Counted from the stretch's first letter, positions 25,550 to 35,559 are shown. The stretch: DNA of 64,000 nucleotides from JBEIVB01 sp040374085 (GCA_040374085.1 JBEIVB010000001.1:42330-106329), one strand, 5' to 3'. A program made the numbers and translations. The notes: a model not told the origin generated them from the letters alone.

Positions 25550-26293
25550 ATGAGCGATCGAAAAGTTCGAATTCTATTTTTTGCCCTTGGCTTGTTTCTG
25601 GGGGTCATCCTTGGTGGATCTGTTGTGCGGGTTTATGCAGACAAGGTGATGGCAGAAAACACCATTTCCAAAAACTTCATGACACGCATGTTGGGAAAAG
25701 TACTGGGGCTGATTTACAGTCGAGAACGAAAAACGAGTGCACCGGAGCAAATGTCGAACCCAGGGGGGGGTACACCCGGAACCCCAACAGCGTCGGATTC
25801 CGTTTCTACGGAGGACGATGCAGGAGCTCAGGAGGCCTTGAATGCTGCTCCCACTGCAACCGTAGATTCCGTTACTGCCCAAAGTTCCAATCGCGGAGAT
25901 GACAATATTGTTGTTTTAAAAGATCAGTTGGTATCTTCGGTTCAGGTGCCGGTGATTCAGGTATTGATGACAAGTAGAACGGGTGCAGACACGCTCAATA
26001 GAAAAGGTCAAACTCAAAAACTCATGCTCTCCGGCCCCAATCCATTCCACGTGGAATTCTGGCAGTCGCCATTGAATTATAAAGGATATCAACTGGGGAA
26101 AAACAAACTCATCCTTTACGGATTAAATGAAAGCGAGCAGTTGCACCTCTTCTCCTGGAATGGAGGGTTGTTCCTAAAAGTTCAAGAGCAATTTGTCCGA
26201 CTGGATCGGAAAGGAGAGTTTAAATCTTTTGAGAAAATAACCGATCCCGCTTTGCTTGCACCACTTCAAGCAGCAGCCGCCCAGCAAAAGTAG
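25550..26293 (+). CDS. Membrane-anchored protein of unknown function upstream of dapF
   Basis: A 247-aa protein with an N-terminal membrane anchor or uncleaved signal (residues about 7-29, ILFFALGLFLGVILGGSVV). A low-complexity linker (about 65-115: NPGGGTPGTPTAS...) follows, then a C-terminal globular domain with LMLSGPNPFHVEFWQSPLNY and HLFSWNGGLFLKVQ. The family is not recognised. It lies 3 bp before dapF and is probably co-transcribed. The linker contains a run of eight G (25763-25770). A TACCTTAG sequence (25525-25532) is one base off the -7 consensus. Confidence 0.6.
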   Translation: MSDRKVRILFFALGLFLGVILGGSVVRVYADKVMAENTISKNFMTRMLGKVLGLIYSRERKTSAPEQMSNPGGGTPGTPTASDSVSTEDDAGAQEALNAAPTATVDSVTAQSSNRGDDNIVVLKDQLVSSVQVPVIQVLMTSRTGADTLNRKGQTQKLMLSGPNPFHVEFWQSPLNYKGYQLGKNKLILYGLNESEQLHLFSWNGGLFLKVQEQFVRLDRKGEFKSFEKITDPALLAPLQAAAAQQK

Positions 26294-26296
26294 AGC

Positions 26297-27085
26297 ATGG
26301 CAAAGACATTGGACTTTTCTAAGTACCAAGGCACCGGCAATGATTTTGTTTTGTTGGACAACCGCAGCGGAAATGCAGAATTTCTGACTCCCCAACTGCG
26401 TGCGCTGCTCTGCCATCGAAAATTTGGCATAGGTGCAGATGGACTCATTTTTTTAGAGGAAAACGATCAAGGTTTATACATGCGTTATTTCAATTCCGAT
26501 GGAAATACCGGAAGTCTCTGTGGTAACGGAAGCCGATGTTTCGTTCGATTTTGTATGGACTTGGGCATTTGGAGGGAGGAGGGCTTTTATGCCTACGATG
26601 GCCATCACAAGGCACGATTGATGAGCAAAGATCGAATAGCAATTGCCTTGTCGAATGTAAGCTTGCCGGAGGAGCATGGTCGAGACTGGTTTCTGAACAC
26701 AGGCTCACCTCACGTTGTCCGTCAGGTTCAGGACCTGGAAGCGTTGAATGTTTATGCAGAGGGCACTCTAACCCGCCATGCAGGACGCTATCAGCCCGGA
26801 GGAACAAACGTAAATTTCATTGAGGAAAAACAAGGCCGCTTGCACATCCGAACTTTCGAGCGTGGCGTTGAAGACGAAACCCTTTCCTGCGGAACCGGTG
26901 CAGTGGCCTCTGCCTTGGTGTGGGCCAGCTTGAAAAAAACTGCCGGAAAACACCTTCAACTCCTCGAAACCCGTGGCGGCAGATTGGAAGTAGACTTTAC
27001 TTTCGATGGCGCCAAATTTCATGACGTTTGGCTTATAGGCCCTGTAGTTCATGTTATGGACGGCAAGTGGATGCGTCCAGAATAG
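26297..27085 (+). CDS. dapF: Diaminopimelate epimerase
   Basis: A 262-aa cofactor-independent epimerase converting LL- to meso-diaminopimelate for lysine and peptidoglycan synthesis. It has KYQGTGNDFV at the N-terminus, Asn-rich FNSDGNTGSLCGNGSRC with catalytic Cys75, and the second catalytic Cys198 in ETLSCGTGA. The two pseudo-repeats are complete and the length is normal. It follows the unknown membrane protein by 3 bp. Confidence 0.95.
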   Translation: MAKTLDFSKYQGTGNDFVLLDNRSGNAEFLTPQLRALLCHRKFGIGADGLIFLEENDQGLYMRYFNSDGNTGSLCGNGSRCFVRFCMDLGIWREEGFYAYDGHHKARLMSKDRIAIALSNVSLPEEHGRDWFLNTGSPHVVRQVQDLEALNVYAEGTLTRHAGRYQPGGTNVNFIEEKQGRLHIRTFERGVEDETLSCGTGAVASALVWASLKKTAGKHLQLLETRGGRLEVDFTFDGAKFHDVWLIGPVVHVMDGKWMRPE

Positions 27086-27251
27086 GTACCTGTATCGTTG
27101 GCAAAACCCAAATGGCCAGCGATGGTCCTAATAGCCTTGGGAGCCACAACAAAAAACAAGTAAAAAACTCGGTTCTACCGGTTCGATCTTCCTCAATGAA
27201 CTGCTTTCTTGTGCCTTTGTTTAGTATCTTCATGCTCTACCCAACCACCAC

Positions 27252-29192
27252 ATGCCCGTAAAACCCAAACCCATAAAGAAGGATGTAACCTCTACCTTTT
27301 CCCTTTGGACCGATTACGATGTTTATTTGTTCAAAGCAGGAAAGCATCATCGTTTGTATGAGAAAATGGGGTGCCACCCGATTGACCATAATGGGGTAAA
27401 AGGGTGCTATTTTTCAGTTTGGGCACCCAATGCTGCATCCGTTCATTTGATCAGCGACTTCAATGGTTGGGATAAATCTGCGCATCCGCTTCAGACCCGA
27501 TGGGACGAAAGTGGGATTTGGGAACTTTTCCTAGCCGGATTCCCTCAAGGCACTTCATATAAATTTTTTATTATAAATCGAGACAGTGGCATTGGACAAG
27601 AAAAATTTGACCCCTTTGCGCAGTTTGCTGAAGTTCCACCGCGCACCGCGAGCGTTAGCCATCGGTTTTCTCCAGATTGGAAGGATGCGGATTGGATGCG
27701 AAGTCGAGGCAATAAAGGATTATCTCAAGCATTCAGCATTTACGAGGTTCACCTGGGTTCTTGGCGGAGAGTGCCCGAAGAGGATAATCGGCCCCTCTCC
27801 TATCGTGAGTTGGCGGAGGTTTTGGTTCCATACGTGTCCGATTTGGGATTTACCCATGTAGAGTTTCTACCGGTAACCGAACATCCTTTTTATGGGTCAT
27901 GGGGGTATCAATCAACGGGGTATTTCAGTCCAACCAGCCGTTATGGAACACCGGAAGATTTTGCACATCTGATTGATGCATTCCACCGGGCCGGAATTGG
28001 TGTAATTTTGGATTGGGTGCCCTCGCATTTTCCTTGCGACGCCTTTGCACTCGGGGATTTCGATGGCACACACTTATATGAACACGACGATCCTCGAAAA
28101 GGCTTTCACCCTGACTGGCGGAGCTACATTTTTAACTACGGTAGGTTTGAAGTGAGAAGTTTTCTGATCAGCTCAGCTATTTTCTGGCTCGATCAATTTC
28201 ATGCAGATGGCATTCGTGTAGACGCTGTTGCCTCTATGTTGTACCTGGATTATTCTAGGAATGCAGGAGAATGGGTTCCAAATGAACATGGAGGCAATGA
28301 AAATTTGGAGGCAATTTCGTTTCTAAAAGAGCTAAACGAAGCTGTTTATATGAACTTCCCTGATGTGCACACCATAGCCGAAGAATCGACGGCTTGGCCG
28401 GGTGTGAGTAGGCCGACCTCAGCGGGAGGCTTGGGATTTGGCATGAAATGGATGATGGGTTGGATGCACGATACGCTGGCTTATTTTCAACGAGATCCGA
28501 TTTACCGAAAACACCATCAAAACCAAATTACCTTCAGCATACACTATGCGTTTCATGAAAATTTTTGTCTTCCTCTTTCGCATGACGAAGTGGTGCACGG
28601 CAAAAAATCCTTGTTGAGCAAAATGCCCGGAGATTTATGGCAGCAATGCGCCAATCTTCGGCTGTTGTATGCCTATATGTTTACACACCCCGGCACAAAA
28701 TTACTCTTTATGGGTGCTGAGTTCGGACAGTGGACAGAATGGAATCACGATCGAAGCTTAGATTGGCATCTCTTGCAAGAAGAGCCACACAAAGGCATCC
28801 ATAAGACCATAAAAAAATTGAACGAAATTTATAAAAACAAAAGAGCGCTACATGAATGGAATTTTCAGCAAGAGGGTTTTGAATTCATCGATATTCAGGA
28901 CGCGGAACAGTCGATCATTTCCTACATGAGGAAATCCTCAGAGGGGCAAACCCTAGTGGTTGTCTGCAATTTCACCCCTATACCAAGACCAGCCTATCGC
29001 GTTGGCGTGCCATTCGGAGGCACGTATCGATTGGTACTGAATACAGACTGGCAAGACCTTGGCGGCAGCGGTGCGGGGCAGCAAACAGACTGCGACAGTG
29101 AGTTGTTTGCATATCATGGTAGAAACCAATCGCTCCTGATTGATCTTCCACCCTTGGGCTGCTTGATTTTGGAAATCAGCTCGTTGGGGTAA
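27252..29192 (+). CDS. glgB: 1,4-alpha-glucan branching enzyme
   Basis: A 646-aa GH13 enzyme introducing alpha-1,6 branches into glycogen. An N-terminal CBM48 domain (about 45-130: GCYFSVWAPNAASVHLISDF) precedes the catalytic barrel. Conserved regions are DWVPSHFP, GIRVDAVASM (nucleophile near 324), the acid/base Glu in IAEESTAWPG (near 377) and PLSHDEVVHGK. A C-terminal all-beta domain follows. The ATG at 27252 follows a 166-bp non-coding gap in which I see no clear promoter. No other glycogen genes are in the window. Confidence 0.95.
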   Translation: MPVKPKPIKKDVTSTFSLWTDYDVYLFKAGKHHRLYEKMGCHPIDHNGVKGCYFSVWAPNAASVHLISDFNGWDKSAHPLQTRWDESGIWELFLAGFPQGTSYKFFIINRDSGIGQEKFDPFAQFAEVPPRTASVSHRFSPDWKDADWMRSRGNKGLSQAFSIYEVHLGSWRRVPEEDNRPLSYRELAEVLVPYVSDLGFTHVEFLPVTEHPFYGSWGYQSTGYFSPTSRYGTPEDFAHLIDAFHRAGIGVILDWVPSHFPCDAFALGDFDGTHLYEHDDPRKGFHPDWRSYIFNYGRFEVRSFLISSAIFWLDQFHADGIRVDAVASMLYLDYSRNAGEWVPNEHGGNENLEAISFLKELNEAVYMNFPDVHTIAEESTAWPGVSRPTSAGGLGFGMKWMMGWMHDTLAYFQRDPIYRKHHQNQITFSIHYAFHENFCLPLSHDEVVHGKKSLLSKMPGDLWQQCANLRLLYAYMFTHPGTKLLFMGAEFGQWTEWNHDRSLDWHLLQEEPHKGIHKTIKKLNEIYKNKRALHEWNFQQEGFEFIDIQDAEQSIISYMRKSSEGQTLVVVCNFTPIPRPAYRVGVPFGGTYRLVLNTDWQDLGGSGAGQQTDCDSELFAYHGRNQSLLIDLPPLGCLILEISSLG

Positions 29193-29198
29193 GTCTCC

Positions 29199-29972
29199 TT
29201 AAAGAATGCGCTTTAGCAACCGAAGCTGATGGGAATAGCTGCGTGTCTCCTCGTTGTAAATACCCTGATGGTCGAGGCGATCGATGCGCACTTTGCCTGA
29301 TGCGTGAATGATTTGCTGTTTAGGAAGCACCATTCCAACATGAATGATGTGCCCTTCCTCATTGTCAAAAAACGCCAAATCACCCGGATCCGCCTCTTCC
29401 ACAAAACTTAAGGTTGTCCCTTGATCGGATTGTTGCGCTGCATCGCGCATTAAAAAAATCCCATGAAGCTTATATACCATTTGTACCAAACCTGAACAGT
29501 CGATTCCAAAAGGACTTTTGCCGCCCCATAAATAAGGGGCGTTCAGATAGGATAGTGAGGTGGCAACAAGACTTCTCCGTTGAGCAGGATCGGCTTGAAA
29601 AACCGCACCATCGTATTGGTAAGCATCATTTTCGATGTGGAAAATTTTTCCATCCCAAAATGGAAGAGATGAACCCAAAACCACTGGGATTGTTTCTCGT
29701 TTGGTTTGATTTTCCACCACCGAAACCAAATTATCGGTATACACGCGGGGCTGGTCGTTGATCCTATCAAAGGTCTTCTCCGAAATAAACTGAAACTGCT
29801 TAGAGCCAATCCAGCCCTCATATCCATCACAGGATAAGCGAATCTGAACCCATCGCTCGGTGCGCTCAAGCACTTGAAAAACATCACCGAAAAGGAGTTG
29901 GGTAACCATTTCGCTGCGATCGTTGGGCTCTTTTCGAACCGGAATGAGGGATAGTGGAGCGATACCAAACAT
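29199..29972 (-). CDS. NlpC/P60 (C40) peptidase with SH3 domain, YkfC-like
   Basis: A 257-aa putative gamma-D-glutamyl-L-diamino-acid endopeptidase. N-terminal SH3-like segments (about 5-125) precede the C40 domain (about 130-250). Catalytic Cys159 (GIDCSG), His211 (HVGM) and His223 (IIHASG) form the triad. No signal peptide is present, so it probably cleaves recycled muropeptides in the cytoplasm (inference). It begins immediately after the stop of the T9SS gene at 29973, the last gene of a three-gene minus-strand operon. Confidence 0.88.
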   Translation of the reverse strand: MFGIAPLSLIPVRKEPNDRSEMVTQLLFGDVFQVLERTERWVQIRLSCDGYEGWIGSKQFQFISEKTFDRINDQPRVYTDNLVSVVENQTKRETIPVVLGSSLPFWDGKIFHIENDAYQYDGAVFQADPAQRRSLVATSLSYLNAPYLWGGKSPFGIDCSGLVQMVYKLHGIFLMRDAAQQSDQGTTLSFVEEADPGDLAFFDNEEGHIIHVGMVLPKQQIIHASGKVRIDRLDHQGIYNEETRSYSHQLRLLKRIL

Positions 29973-32201
29973 TTAATGAGCAATCATCAAGCGTTTAACT
30001 TTGAATGGTGATTGGGCATCGGAAAATCCTGAAAGCTGAACCGAATAAAACCCAGGTTCCAGTTGAGCCACCGATACCTGCTCACCCGAATAAATACCTT
30101 GATGCAAAACCAATCTTCCAAGAGCATCAAAAATGCTGATCTGACAGGATCCAACAATGGGAATCACCAAGGTTACACCCTTGTTTGCAGGGTTTGGAAA
30201 AAGTTGCCAATCGGCTATTTCATCCTTCAAAATTCCGCTGGGCAAACCACCGGGACAGGACCCGACCCAAGGACGCATCATCCATGATCCTGAAAACTGA
30301 GTATTGAACCAACCCGACCCGGGCTGACGGAACCAATGCTTGAACTGATTGTTATGATTTCGGTCGAATCCAATGTTTAAAGGAAGAGAAGAACTGCAAC
30401 GAACTCCAGCATAGTAGGTGCCCGAAGGTAAAACCAATGCATTGGGCAAAGCGTAACGGGTGAAACCGTTCACCCCATTTGCATAGGAAGGAAGAAAAAA
30501 TCCTCCCGCAAAGAGGGAATCTCCGGGAAAATCGCCGACACCTTTTTTTCGAACCACCAATTCAAATGGAATTTCAGAAGCATCGTCCAACACGGGGTTA
30601 AAATAGATGCTGAGACCACGAAGTGTGTCCGACTGAAGCAAGGAAAACTCCGTTAACATTTGAGTGCCCGGGCTGTTTACAAAGCCATAAGCAGCCTCTG
30701 CACTGCCGTCATCCAAACAAAATTCATCAGCAAAACGTTGTACATAACGCAACGTATCGTTGCTCCGTTCTGCCTGAAGCGAGAGCGGTTGTATGTACTG
30801 AGTAATCAAATACTCAGAGCAAGGACCCGCAGATGGAAACGCATAACCCAGGCCGTTGAGCGGGTTGATAACTCTTGTGCAAAAATCGCAGCTGTTTATG
30901 CTGGTTGGATTGAACACCACGTTATCCACATCGAATCCTGTTTGCGGATTACCGCCGAAATAATCGGTAATGCGAAAGCGGTAGCTGAGGTTTTGTGTGG
31001 TTGTTGACGTGTTTCGAATGCGATTTGTTTGAACCGAAGCCATCATAGCCGGAACGTAATGCCGTACCGGTAAACTCTGGTAATCCTGAAGAATACTCGT
31101 CATTGGGTAAACAAAGGCCACATCGGCAAGAGAAGTATCGCTCACGTTTGCCACCACCTGCACTTGATCGAGGTGCCAATGGTCGGTGCTGCCGCTTAAT
31201 GTTGCATAATTCCGAAAGCGAAACTGAAATCCATTCTTAAGCCAAGCCGTATCTGTGATGTGCAACATTACCCTGCGGAAATTGGTATCGTTGCCTAAAG
31301 GAAATCCGGTCTTCGACCAAACATGAGACCATTCCCTGCCCGGAGATTTGAATTCGAGCACAAGCGTATCCTTCAGCTCAGGATCGTTTCCAAGTCCCTG
31401 CGGTTGGTAATAAAAACTCAGATAGGCGCCTGTAAGCGGACTGTAGTTTAGGTTAATGGGCTTGGAAGTAAGCGTATCTGCCGAGCCATAACTCGATGGT
31501 ATGAAATTATAAGTCCTACCATTCCACGCCATACCATCAAATTTGGCAACGCCAATGGTTGGCGGATTTACCGGAAAAGTACTGTTGAGGAATACGCTTT
31601 TCTTGCGGTTCATCCACAAACCGGGCAGAGCGCCCATGCGCACCCGGTCGAAGGGGAACGAAATAACCGTGTCTCTGAGAAAATCTAACACCGGAATGGT
31701 ATCCTGAATTCCGCCTGGCTTAATGATAATGTTATAGGGCCTAAATGCGAAAATGCTGCTGTCTGCAACAAAAGGGCTGCCTTCTTCATTGAGGGGGAAA
31801 TGAAAAAACGATAGGGCTCCCAAAGGAAGCGGCAGTCTAGAAACAGGCGTGGCCGTACTGTCTATGACGAATGTACTGTCACGAGAATAAAAGAGTTCAG
31901 GTACTGTTGGAGGAAGGCCATTCAATCGAACATTATAAAAAGTAAAGGTTTGTATGGCCTGTGAAGGGTAGAAACCCCAGAAAACCGGTGCAAACTTATC
32001 GCCGGAAAAATCATCGAAAAAAGGGAGAGGCAACGTATCGGGCTGAAACCAGATTCGATCTGAAACAGCTGCTGAGGACCTGTACCCACTCAGAGGAACA
32101 GGAAATTGGGCCGGATTGGCATGGAGCTCAAAAATCCTCTCCTGAGCGGCAACTTGGCATGAAAGGGAAAGGCAAACAATCCAGATGAAAAGCCTTGTCA
32201 T
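29973..32201 (-). CDS. Large T9SS-secreted protein, T9SS type A sorting domain
   Basis: A 742-aa protein with a signal peptide (MTRLFIWIVCLSLSCQVAAQ). The body has beta-rich segments such as FFDDFSGDKFAP, jelly-roll like LSFYYQPQG and DHWHLDQVQV. It ends in a type A sorting domain (about 660-742: WQLFPNPANKGVTLVIP, LEPGFYSVQLSG, FKVKRLMIAH). No catalytic motif is recognised, so it may be an adhesin or structural protein. It overlaps the upstream PASTA gene by 4 bp and abuts the downstream C40 gene. Confidence 0.8.
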   Translation of the reverse strand: MTRLFIWIVCLSLSCQVAAQERIFELHANPAQFPVPLSGYRSSAAVSDRIWFQPDTLPLPFFDDFSGDKFAPVFWGFYPSQAIQTFTFYNVRLNGLPPTVPELFYSRDSTFVIDSTATPVSRLPLPLGALSFFHFPLNEEGSPFVADSSIFAFRPYNIIIKPGGIQDTIPVLDFLRDTVISFPFDRVRMGALPGLWMNRKKSVFLNSTFPVNPPTIGVAKFDGMAWNGRTYNFIPSSYGSADTLTSKPINLNYSPLTGAYLSFYYQPQGLGNDPELKDTLVLEFKSPGREWSHVWSKTGFPLGNDTNFRRVMLHITDTAWLKNGFQFRFRNYATLSGSTDHWHLDQVQVVANVSDTSLADVAFVYPMTSILQDYQSLPVRHYVPAMMASVQTNRIRNTSTTTQNLSYRFRITDYFGGNPQTGFDVDNVVFNPTSINSCDFCTRVINPLNGLGYAFPSAGPCSEYLITQYIQPLSLQAERSNDTLRYVQRFADEFCLDDGSAEAAYGFVNSPGTQMLTEFSLLQSDTLRGLSIYFNPVLDDASEIPFELVVRKKGVGDFPGDSLFAGGFFLPSYANGVNGFTRYALPNALVLPSGTYYAGVRCSSSLPLNIGFDRNHNNQFKHWFRQPGSGWFNTQFSGSWMMRPWVGSCPGGLPSGILKDEIADWQLFPNPANKGVTLVIPIVGSCQISIFDALGRLVLHQGIYSGEQVSVAQLEPGFYSVQLSGFSDAQSPFKVKRLMIAH

Positions 32202-33007
32202 GGATGAGGGGTTAGCGTATCTCGTTGAACGGGAATGCGGCTGTAATCTTGCGTGTAAAATAAGTCGATGGGGGTTCCGGTTCTCACTTGAGCGCCCAGA
32301 GAGAAAACCGGACTTTGCTGATAAACGCGGGCTTGGGCTGAATCGGTTACCGAGGCATCAAAAATTTCTGCACCAACTGATAGACCGGCTTCCCCTATGA
32401 GGGCGCGAGCTTTTTCAGCCGATAAGCCTATGCACTCGGGCAGATCGATGCGTTCACCCTGCAAACCATCGCCAAGAACCAAATCAACTTGCGTGTTGAG
32501 GGGAACAGGAGAACCTGGACTGCCCTCTCTTCCGGCAACCAGAATACGGAGCACGGCATCCTTGGCAATATCGGGAGCGTAGGTGATGTTGCCCAAACGC
32601 AGCCCTAAACTTTGAAGAACCGCTTTGGCCTGACGAAGAGAGGCATTTTGCAGAGCCGGCAGAGAGACTTGGGGTGGTCGTGTTGCGTTAACTGAAATGT
32701 AAATCGTTCGGTTCTCCTTAACGCGCACTCCGGGCGACGGGTTTTGATCGAGAATTGCCCCGGGCGGTTGTGAGGGTTGGTAAAGCGAGTCTATGATAAC
32801 CAAGCGCAGATGCTGCAATTCCAGGGATTTCTTAGCAGAAGAAATCGAACGTCCTCTCAGGTTGGGCACTTCTATGGTTTTCCCATGTTGGGTGTAGAGC
32901 GACAACCAAAAAAGAACCGCGGCGATGAGCACGGCAACCGCACCCAAGGATAGACTTAGGTGTTTAAAAAACGTGCGAGAGCGCAGAAATTCAGATAGCG
33001 GCATCAT
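32198..33007 (-). CDS. PASTA-domain membrane protein
   Basis: A 269-aa protein with one N-terminal transmembrane helix (about 16-38: LSLSLGAVAVLIAAVLFWLS) and three extracytoplasmic PASTA repeats: about 45-115 (IEVPNLRGRSISSAKKSL), 116-185 (LPALQNASLRQAKAVLQSLG) and 190-255 (IDLPECIGLSAEKARALI). PASTA domains bind muropeptides or beta-lactam-like ligands in kinases and PBPs, but no kinase or PBP domain is attached. The ATG at 33007 is chosen because the TACTTTTG promoter lies just upstream; a TTG start at 33019 would sit within it. First gene of an operon. Confidence 0.88.
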   Translation of the reverse strand: MMPLSEFLRSRTFFKHLSLSLGAVAVLIAAVLFWLSLYTQHGKTIEVPNLRGRSISSAKKSLELQHLRLVIIDSLYQPSQPPGAILDQNPSPGVRVKENRTIYISVNATRPPQVSLPALQNASLRQAKAVLQSLGLRLGNITYAPDIAKDAVLRILVAGREGSPGSPVPLNTQVDLVLGDGLQGERIDLPECIGLSAEKARALIGEAGLSVGAEIFDASVTDSAQARVYQQSPVFSLGAQVRTGTPIDLFYTQDYSRIPVQRDTLTPHP

Positions 33008-33016
33008 ATAACCGTG

Positions 33017-33024
33017 CAAAAGTA
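33017..33024 (-). promoter_or_regulatory. Candidate -7 element TACTTTTG for the PASTA operon
   Basis: A perfect TAnnTTTG match on the minus strand, 9 bp before the ATG at 33007. It implies a near-leaderless message and decides the start. Confidence 0.6.
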
Positions 33025-33070
33025 GCCAATCGGCTTGGCTTTAGAAACCATTGCCTTGGGTTTAGATCTG

Positions 33071-33101
33071 TTGTTGCACCATGCCCAAATGCCTACCTTT
33101 G
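33071..33101 (+). promoter_or_regulatory. Promoter of the fused E1 gene
   Basis: A TTGTTG -33 region (33071-33076) lies 17 or 20 bp before a perfect TACCTTTG -7 element (33094-33101). The start codon is 34 bp further on. Confidence 0.65.
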
Positions 33102-33135
33102 AGGGCTGCATTACAACATAGCGTTTTCATTGATT

Positions 33136-35559
33136 ATGCCTTCCACCGCAACCCCATCTCCAACGTCTACCGCAAATTTGGAATTCGAACAGTTCCAGCA
33201 AACCGTTTGGGCCGATTATCGCTTGGCTTGTCTTAGCCGTGAGGCCAGTCTTTTAGGCCGGAAAGAGGTACTTACCGGAAAAGCCAAATTCGGCATTTTT
33301 GGAGACGGCAAAGAAGTTGCCCAGCTGGCAATGGCCAAGGTTTTTGCCCCCGGAGATTTCCGAAGCGGTTATTACCGCGATCAAACCTTCATGTTCGCCA
33401 CGGGCAACCTCACCATTCAACAATGGTTTGCAGGCCTGTATGCCCATACCGATCCAGATGCAGAACCCATGAGCGCCGGAAGGCAAATGGGTGGCCACTT
33501 CTGTACACACAGTTTAGATGCGGATGGCAATTGGCGCAACCTCATGTCCCAGCGCAATTCTTCTGCCGACATTTCCCCTACTGCCGGTCAGATGCCGCGT
33601 TTACTGGGCCTTGCACAAGCATCGGTGATGTATCGCAACCTACCCGGATTGGATGGATTTGTTCGGTTCAGCAAGGGAGGCAACGAGGTTGCTTTTGGCA
33701 CCATTGGCGACGCTTCTACTTCTGAAGGGTTGTTTTGGGAGACCATGAATGCCGCTGCAGTTTTGCAGGTTCCAATCGTAATGTGCGTTTGGGACGATGG
33801 GCATGGCATCTCGGTACCCAAGCGTTATCAGACAGCCCGTGAAAGCATCAGCGAATCGTTATCTGGCATGCAACGGGATGAACAGCATGCGAATGGCATT
33901 GAAATCCTGAAAACGAAGGGTTGGAACTATGCACACCTTTGCGAAACCTTTGTGAGGGCATCAGAACTTGCTCGCCGTGACCACGTTCCTGTATTGGTCC
34001 ATGTGGAAGAGGTAACGCAACCGCAAGGACATTCAACAAGCGGTTCACACGAACGTTATAAAACAAAAGAACGCCTCTCATGGGAGGCAGATTTCGATTG
34101 CATCCGACAGATGCGTTTATGGATGTTGGAAAACGGTGTGGCATCCGACGAAGATTGCAATGGAATGGAATCCGATGCTCGCGAGCAAGTGAAACAGGCA
34201 AAAAAAGCTGCATGGGAAGCTTACCTAAAGCCCATCGTTCAAGAACAGAAAACCGTTGTGGAACTGTTAAAAGCCCTTGCGTCGGAATCGAATCGGGAAG
34301 AGGAGCTGTTGTCGATTGCGAATAAACTCTCATCGGAGCGAGAACCGTTCCGTCGGGATGTGGTAACCGCTGCGCGACATGGACTCCGCATAACCATGGG
34401 ATTGGAGAATCCATCCAAAGCGCAATTGGAGTCTTGGTTGAACCAAGCTTTACATGAAAACTTTGATCGTTACAGCTCCCACCTGCTTTCAGCGTCCGAA
34501 CGAAGCCCTTTGCGCATTCAGCCAATTCCAGCACAATACAGTGATGATCGTCTTGTCGACGGAAGGGAAATACTTCGAGACAACTTTGATGCTATACTCG
34601 GCTCAAAGCCTGAAGTAGTTATTTTCGGTGAGGACGTGGGCGGCATCGGCGATGTGAATCAAGGTTGCGAAGGGTTGCAAAAAAAGTACGGTGTGCTCCG
34701 CGTTTCCGATACCGGAATAAGAGAGGCCACCATTCTCGGCCAAGGAATTGGTATGGCCATGCGCGGATTGAGGCCTATTGCAGAAATACAATATTTAGAT
34801 TATCTATTGTATGCATTGCAAATCATGAGCGACGATTTGGCAACGGTTCGGTACCGGACCAAAGGCAAACAGATGGCGCCCTTGATTGTGCGCACGCGCG
34901 GGCATCGCTTGGAGGGCATTTGGCACAGCGGTTCTCCTATGGGAATGATCCTCAATAGTCTCCGTGGCATTCACGTCTGCGTACCACGAAATATGACCGT
35001 TGCAGCAGGCTTCTACAACACCTTATTGGAAGGCGATGATCCCGGTTTAATCATCGAATGCCTGAATGGATACCGATTGAAAGAAAAAATGCCCAGCAAT
35101 CTTGGGCAGTTCCGTGTTGCATTGGGACAACCGGAATGGTTGCGAAGTGGAAACGACATCACCCTCTTAACCTACGGCTCATGCTGCAGAATAGCAGAGG
35201 AGGCATCTCGCCATCTGGAATCCTTTGGTATTTCGGTGGATTTAATTGATGCACAAACCCTATTGCCCTTTGATGTAGATCACAAAACGGTGGAATCTGT
35301 TCGTCGTACCAACCGATTGGTGGTTTTAGACGAGGATGTCCCCGGCGGAGCCAGTGCCTATTTGCTTCAACAGGTGCTGGAGGTTCAAGGTGGCTATCGG
35401 TTCTTGGATTCAGCACCTCTAACCATTACCTCTAAGGCCCACCGACCAGCATATGGAAGCGATGGCGACTATTTTTCGAAGCCCTCTTCCGATGATGTTT
35501 TTGAACAGGTTTACGACATGATGCACGAAGTCTCCCCCAATCGCTTTCCAAAACGCTGA
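33136..35559 (+). CDS. 2-oxoacid (branched-chain type) dehydrogenase E1, fused alpha/beta subunits
   Basis: An 807-aa TPP-dependent E1. The alpha part (about 20-400) has the TPP motif GDAST...N (191-205). The beta part (about 465-800) has VVIFGEDVGGIGDVNQG, GIREATILGQGIGMAMRG and LDEDVPGGASAYLLQ. Fused E1 of this type is common in Bacteroidota, and probably feeds branched-chain acyl-CoA or a related 2-oxoacid pathway. E2 and E3 are not in the window. The ATG at 33136 (MPSTATPS) is used rather than the TTG at 33130. Confidence 0.9.
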   Translation: MPSTATPSPTSTANLEFEQFQQTVWADYRLACLSREASLLGRKEVLTGKAKFGIFGDGKEVAQLAMAKVFAPGDFRSGYYRDQTFMFATGNLTIQQWFAGLYAHTDPDAEPMSAGRQMGGHFCTHSLDADGNWRNLMSQRNSSADISPTAGQMPRLLGLAQASVMYRNLPGLDGFVRFSKGGNEVAFGTIGDASTSEGLFWETMNAAAVLQVPIVMCVWDDGHGISVPKRYQTARESISESLSGMQRDEQHANGIEILKTKGWNYAHLCETFVRASELARRDHVPVLVHVEEVTQPQGHSTSGSHERYKTKERLSWEADFDCIRQMRLWMLENGVASDEDCNGMESDAREQVKQAKKAAWEAYLKPIVQEQKTVVELLKALASESNREEELLSIANKLSSEREPFRRDVVTAARHGLRITMGLENPSKAQLESWLNQALHENFDRYSSHLLSASERSPLRIQPIPAQYSDDRLVDGREILRDNFDAILGSKPEVVIFGEDVGGIGDVNQGCEGLQKKYGVLRVSDTGIREATILGQGIGMAMRGLRPIAEIQYLDYLLYALQIMSDDLATVRYRTKGKQMAPLIVRTRGHRLEGIWHSGSPMGMILNSLRGIHVCVPRNMTVAAGFYNTLLEGDDPGLIIECLNGYRLKEKMPSNLGQFRVALGQPEWLRSGNDITLLTYGSCCRIAEEASRHLESFGISVDLIDAQTLLPFDVDHKTVESVRRTNRLVVLDEDVPGGASAYLLQQVLEVQGGYRFLDSAPLTITSKAHRPAYGSDGDYFSKPSSDDVFEQVYDMMHEVSPNRFPKR

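Noticed and set aside
33848..34534. 228-aa minus-strand ORF in the fused E1 gene
   Set aside because: Reverse frame of a conserved enzyme gene; no recognisable protein.
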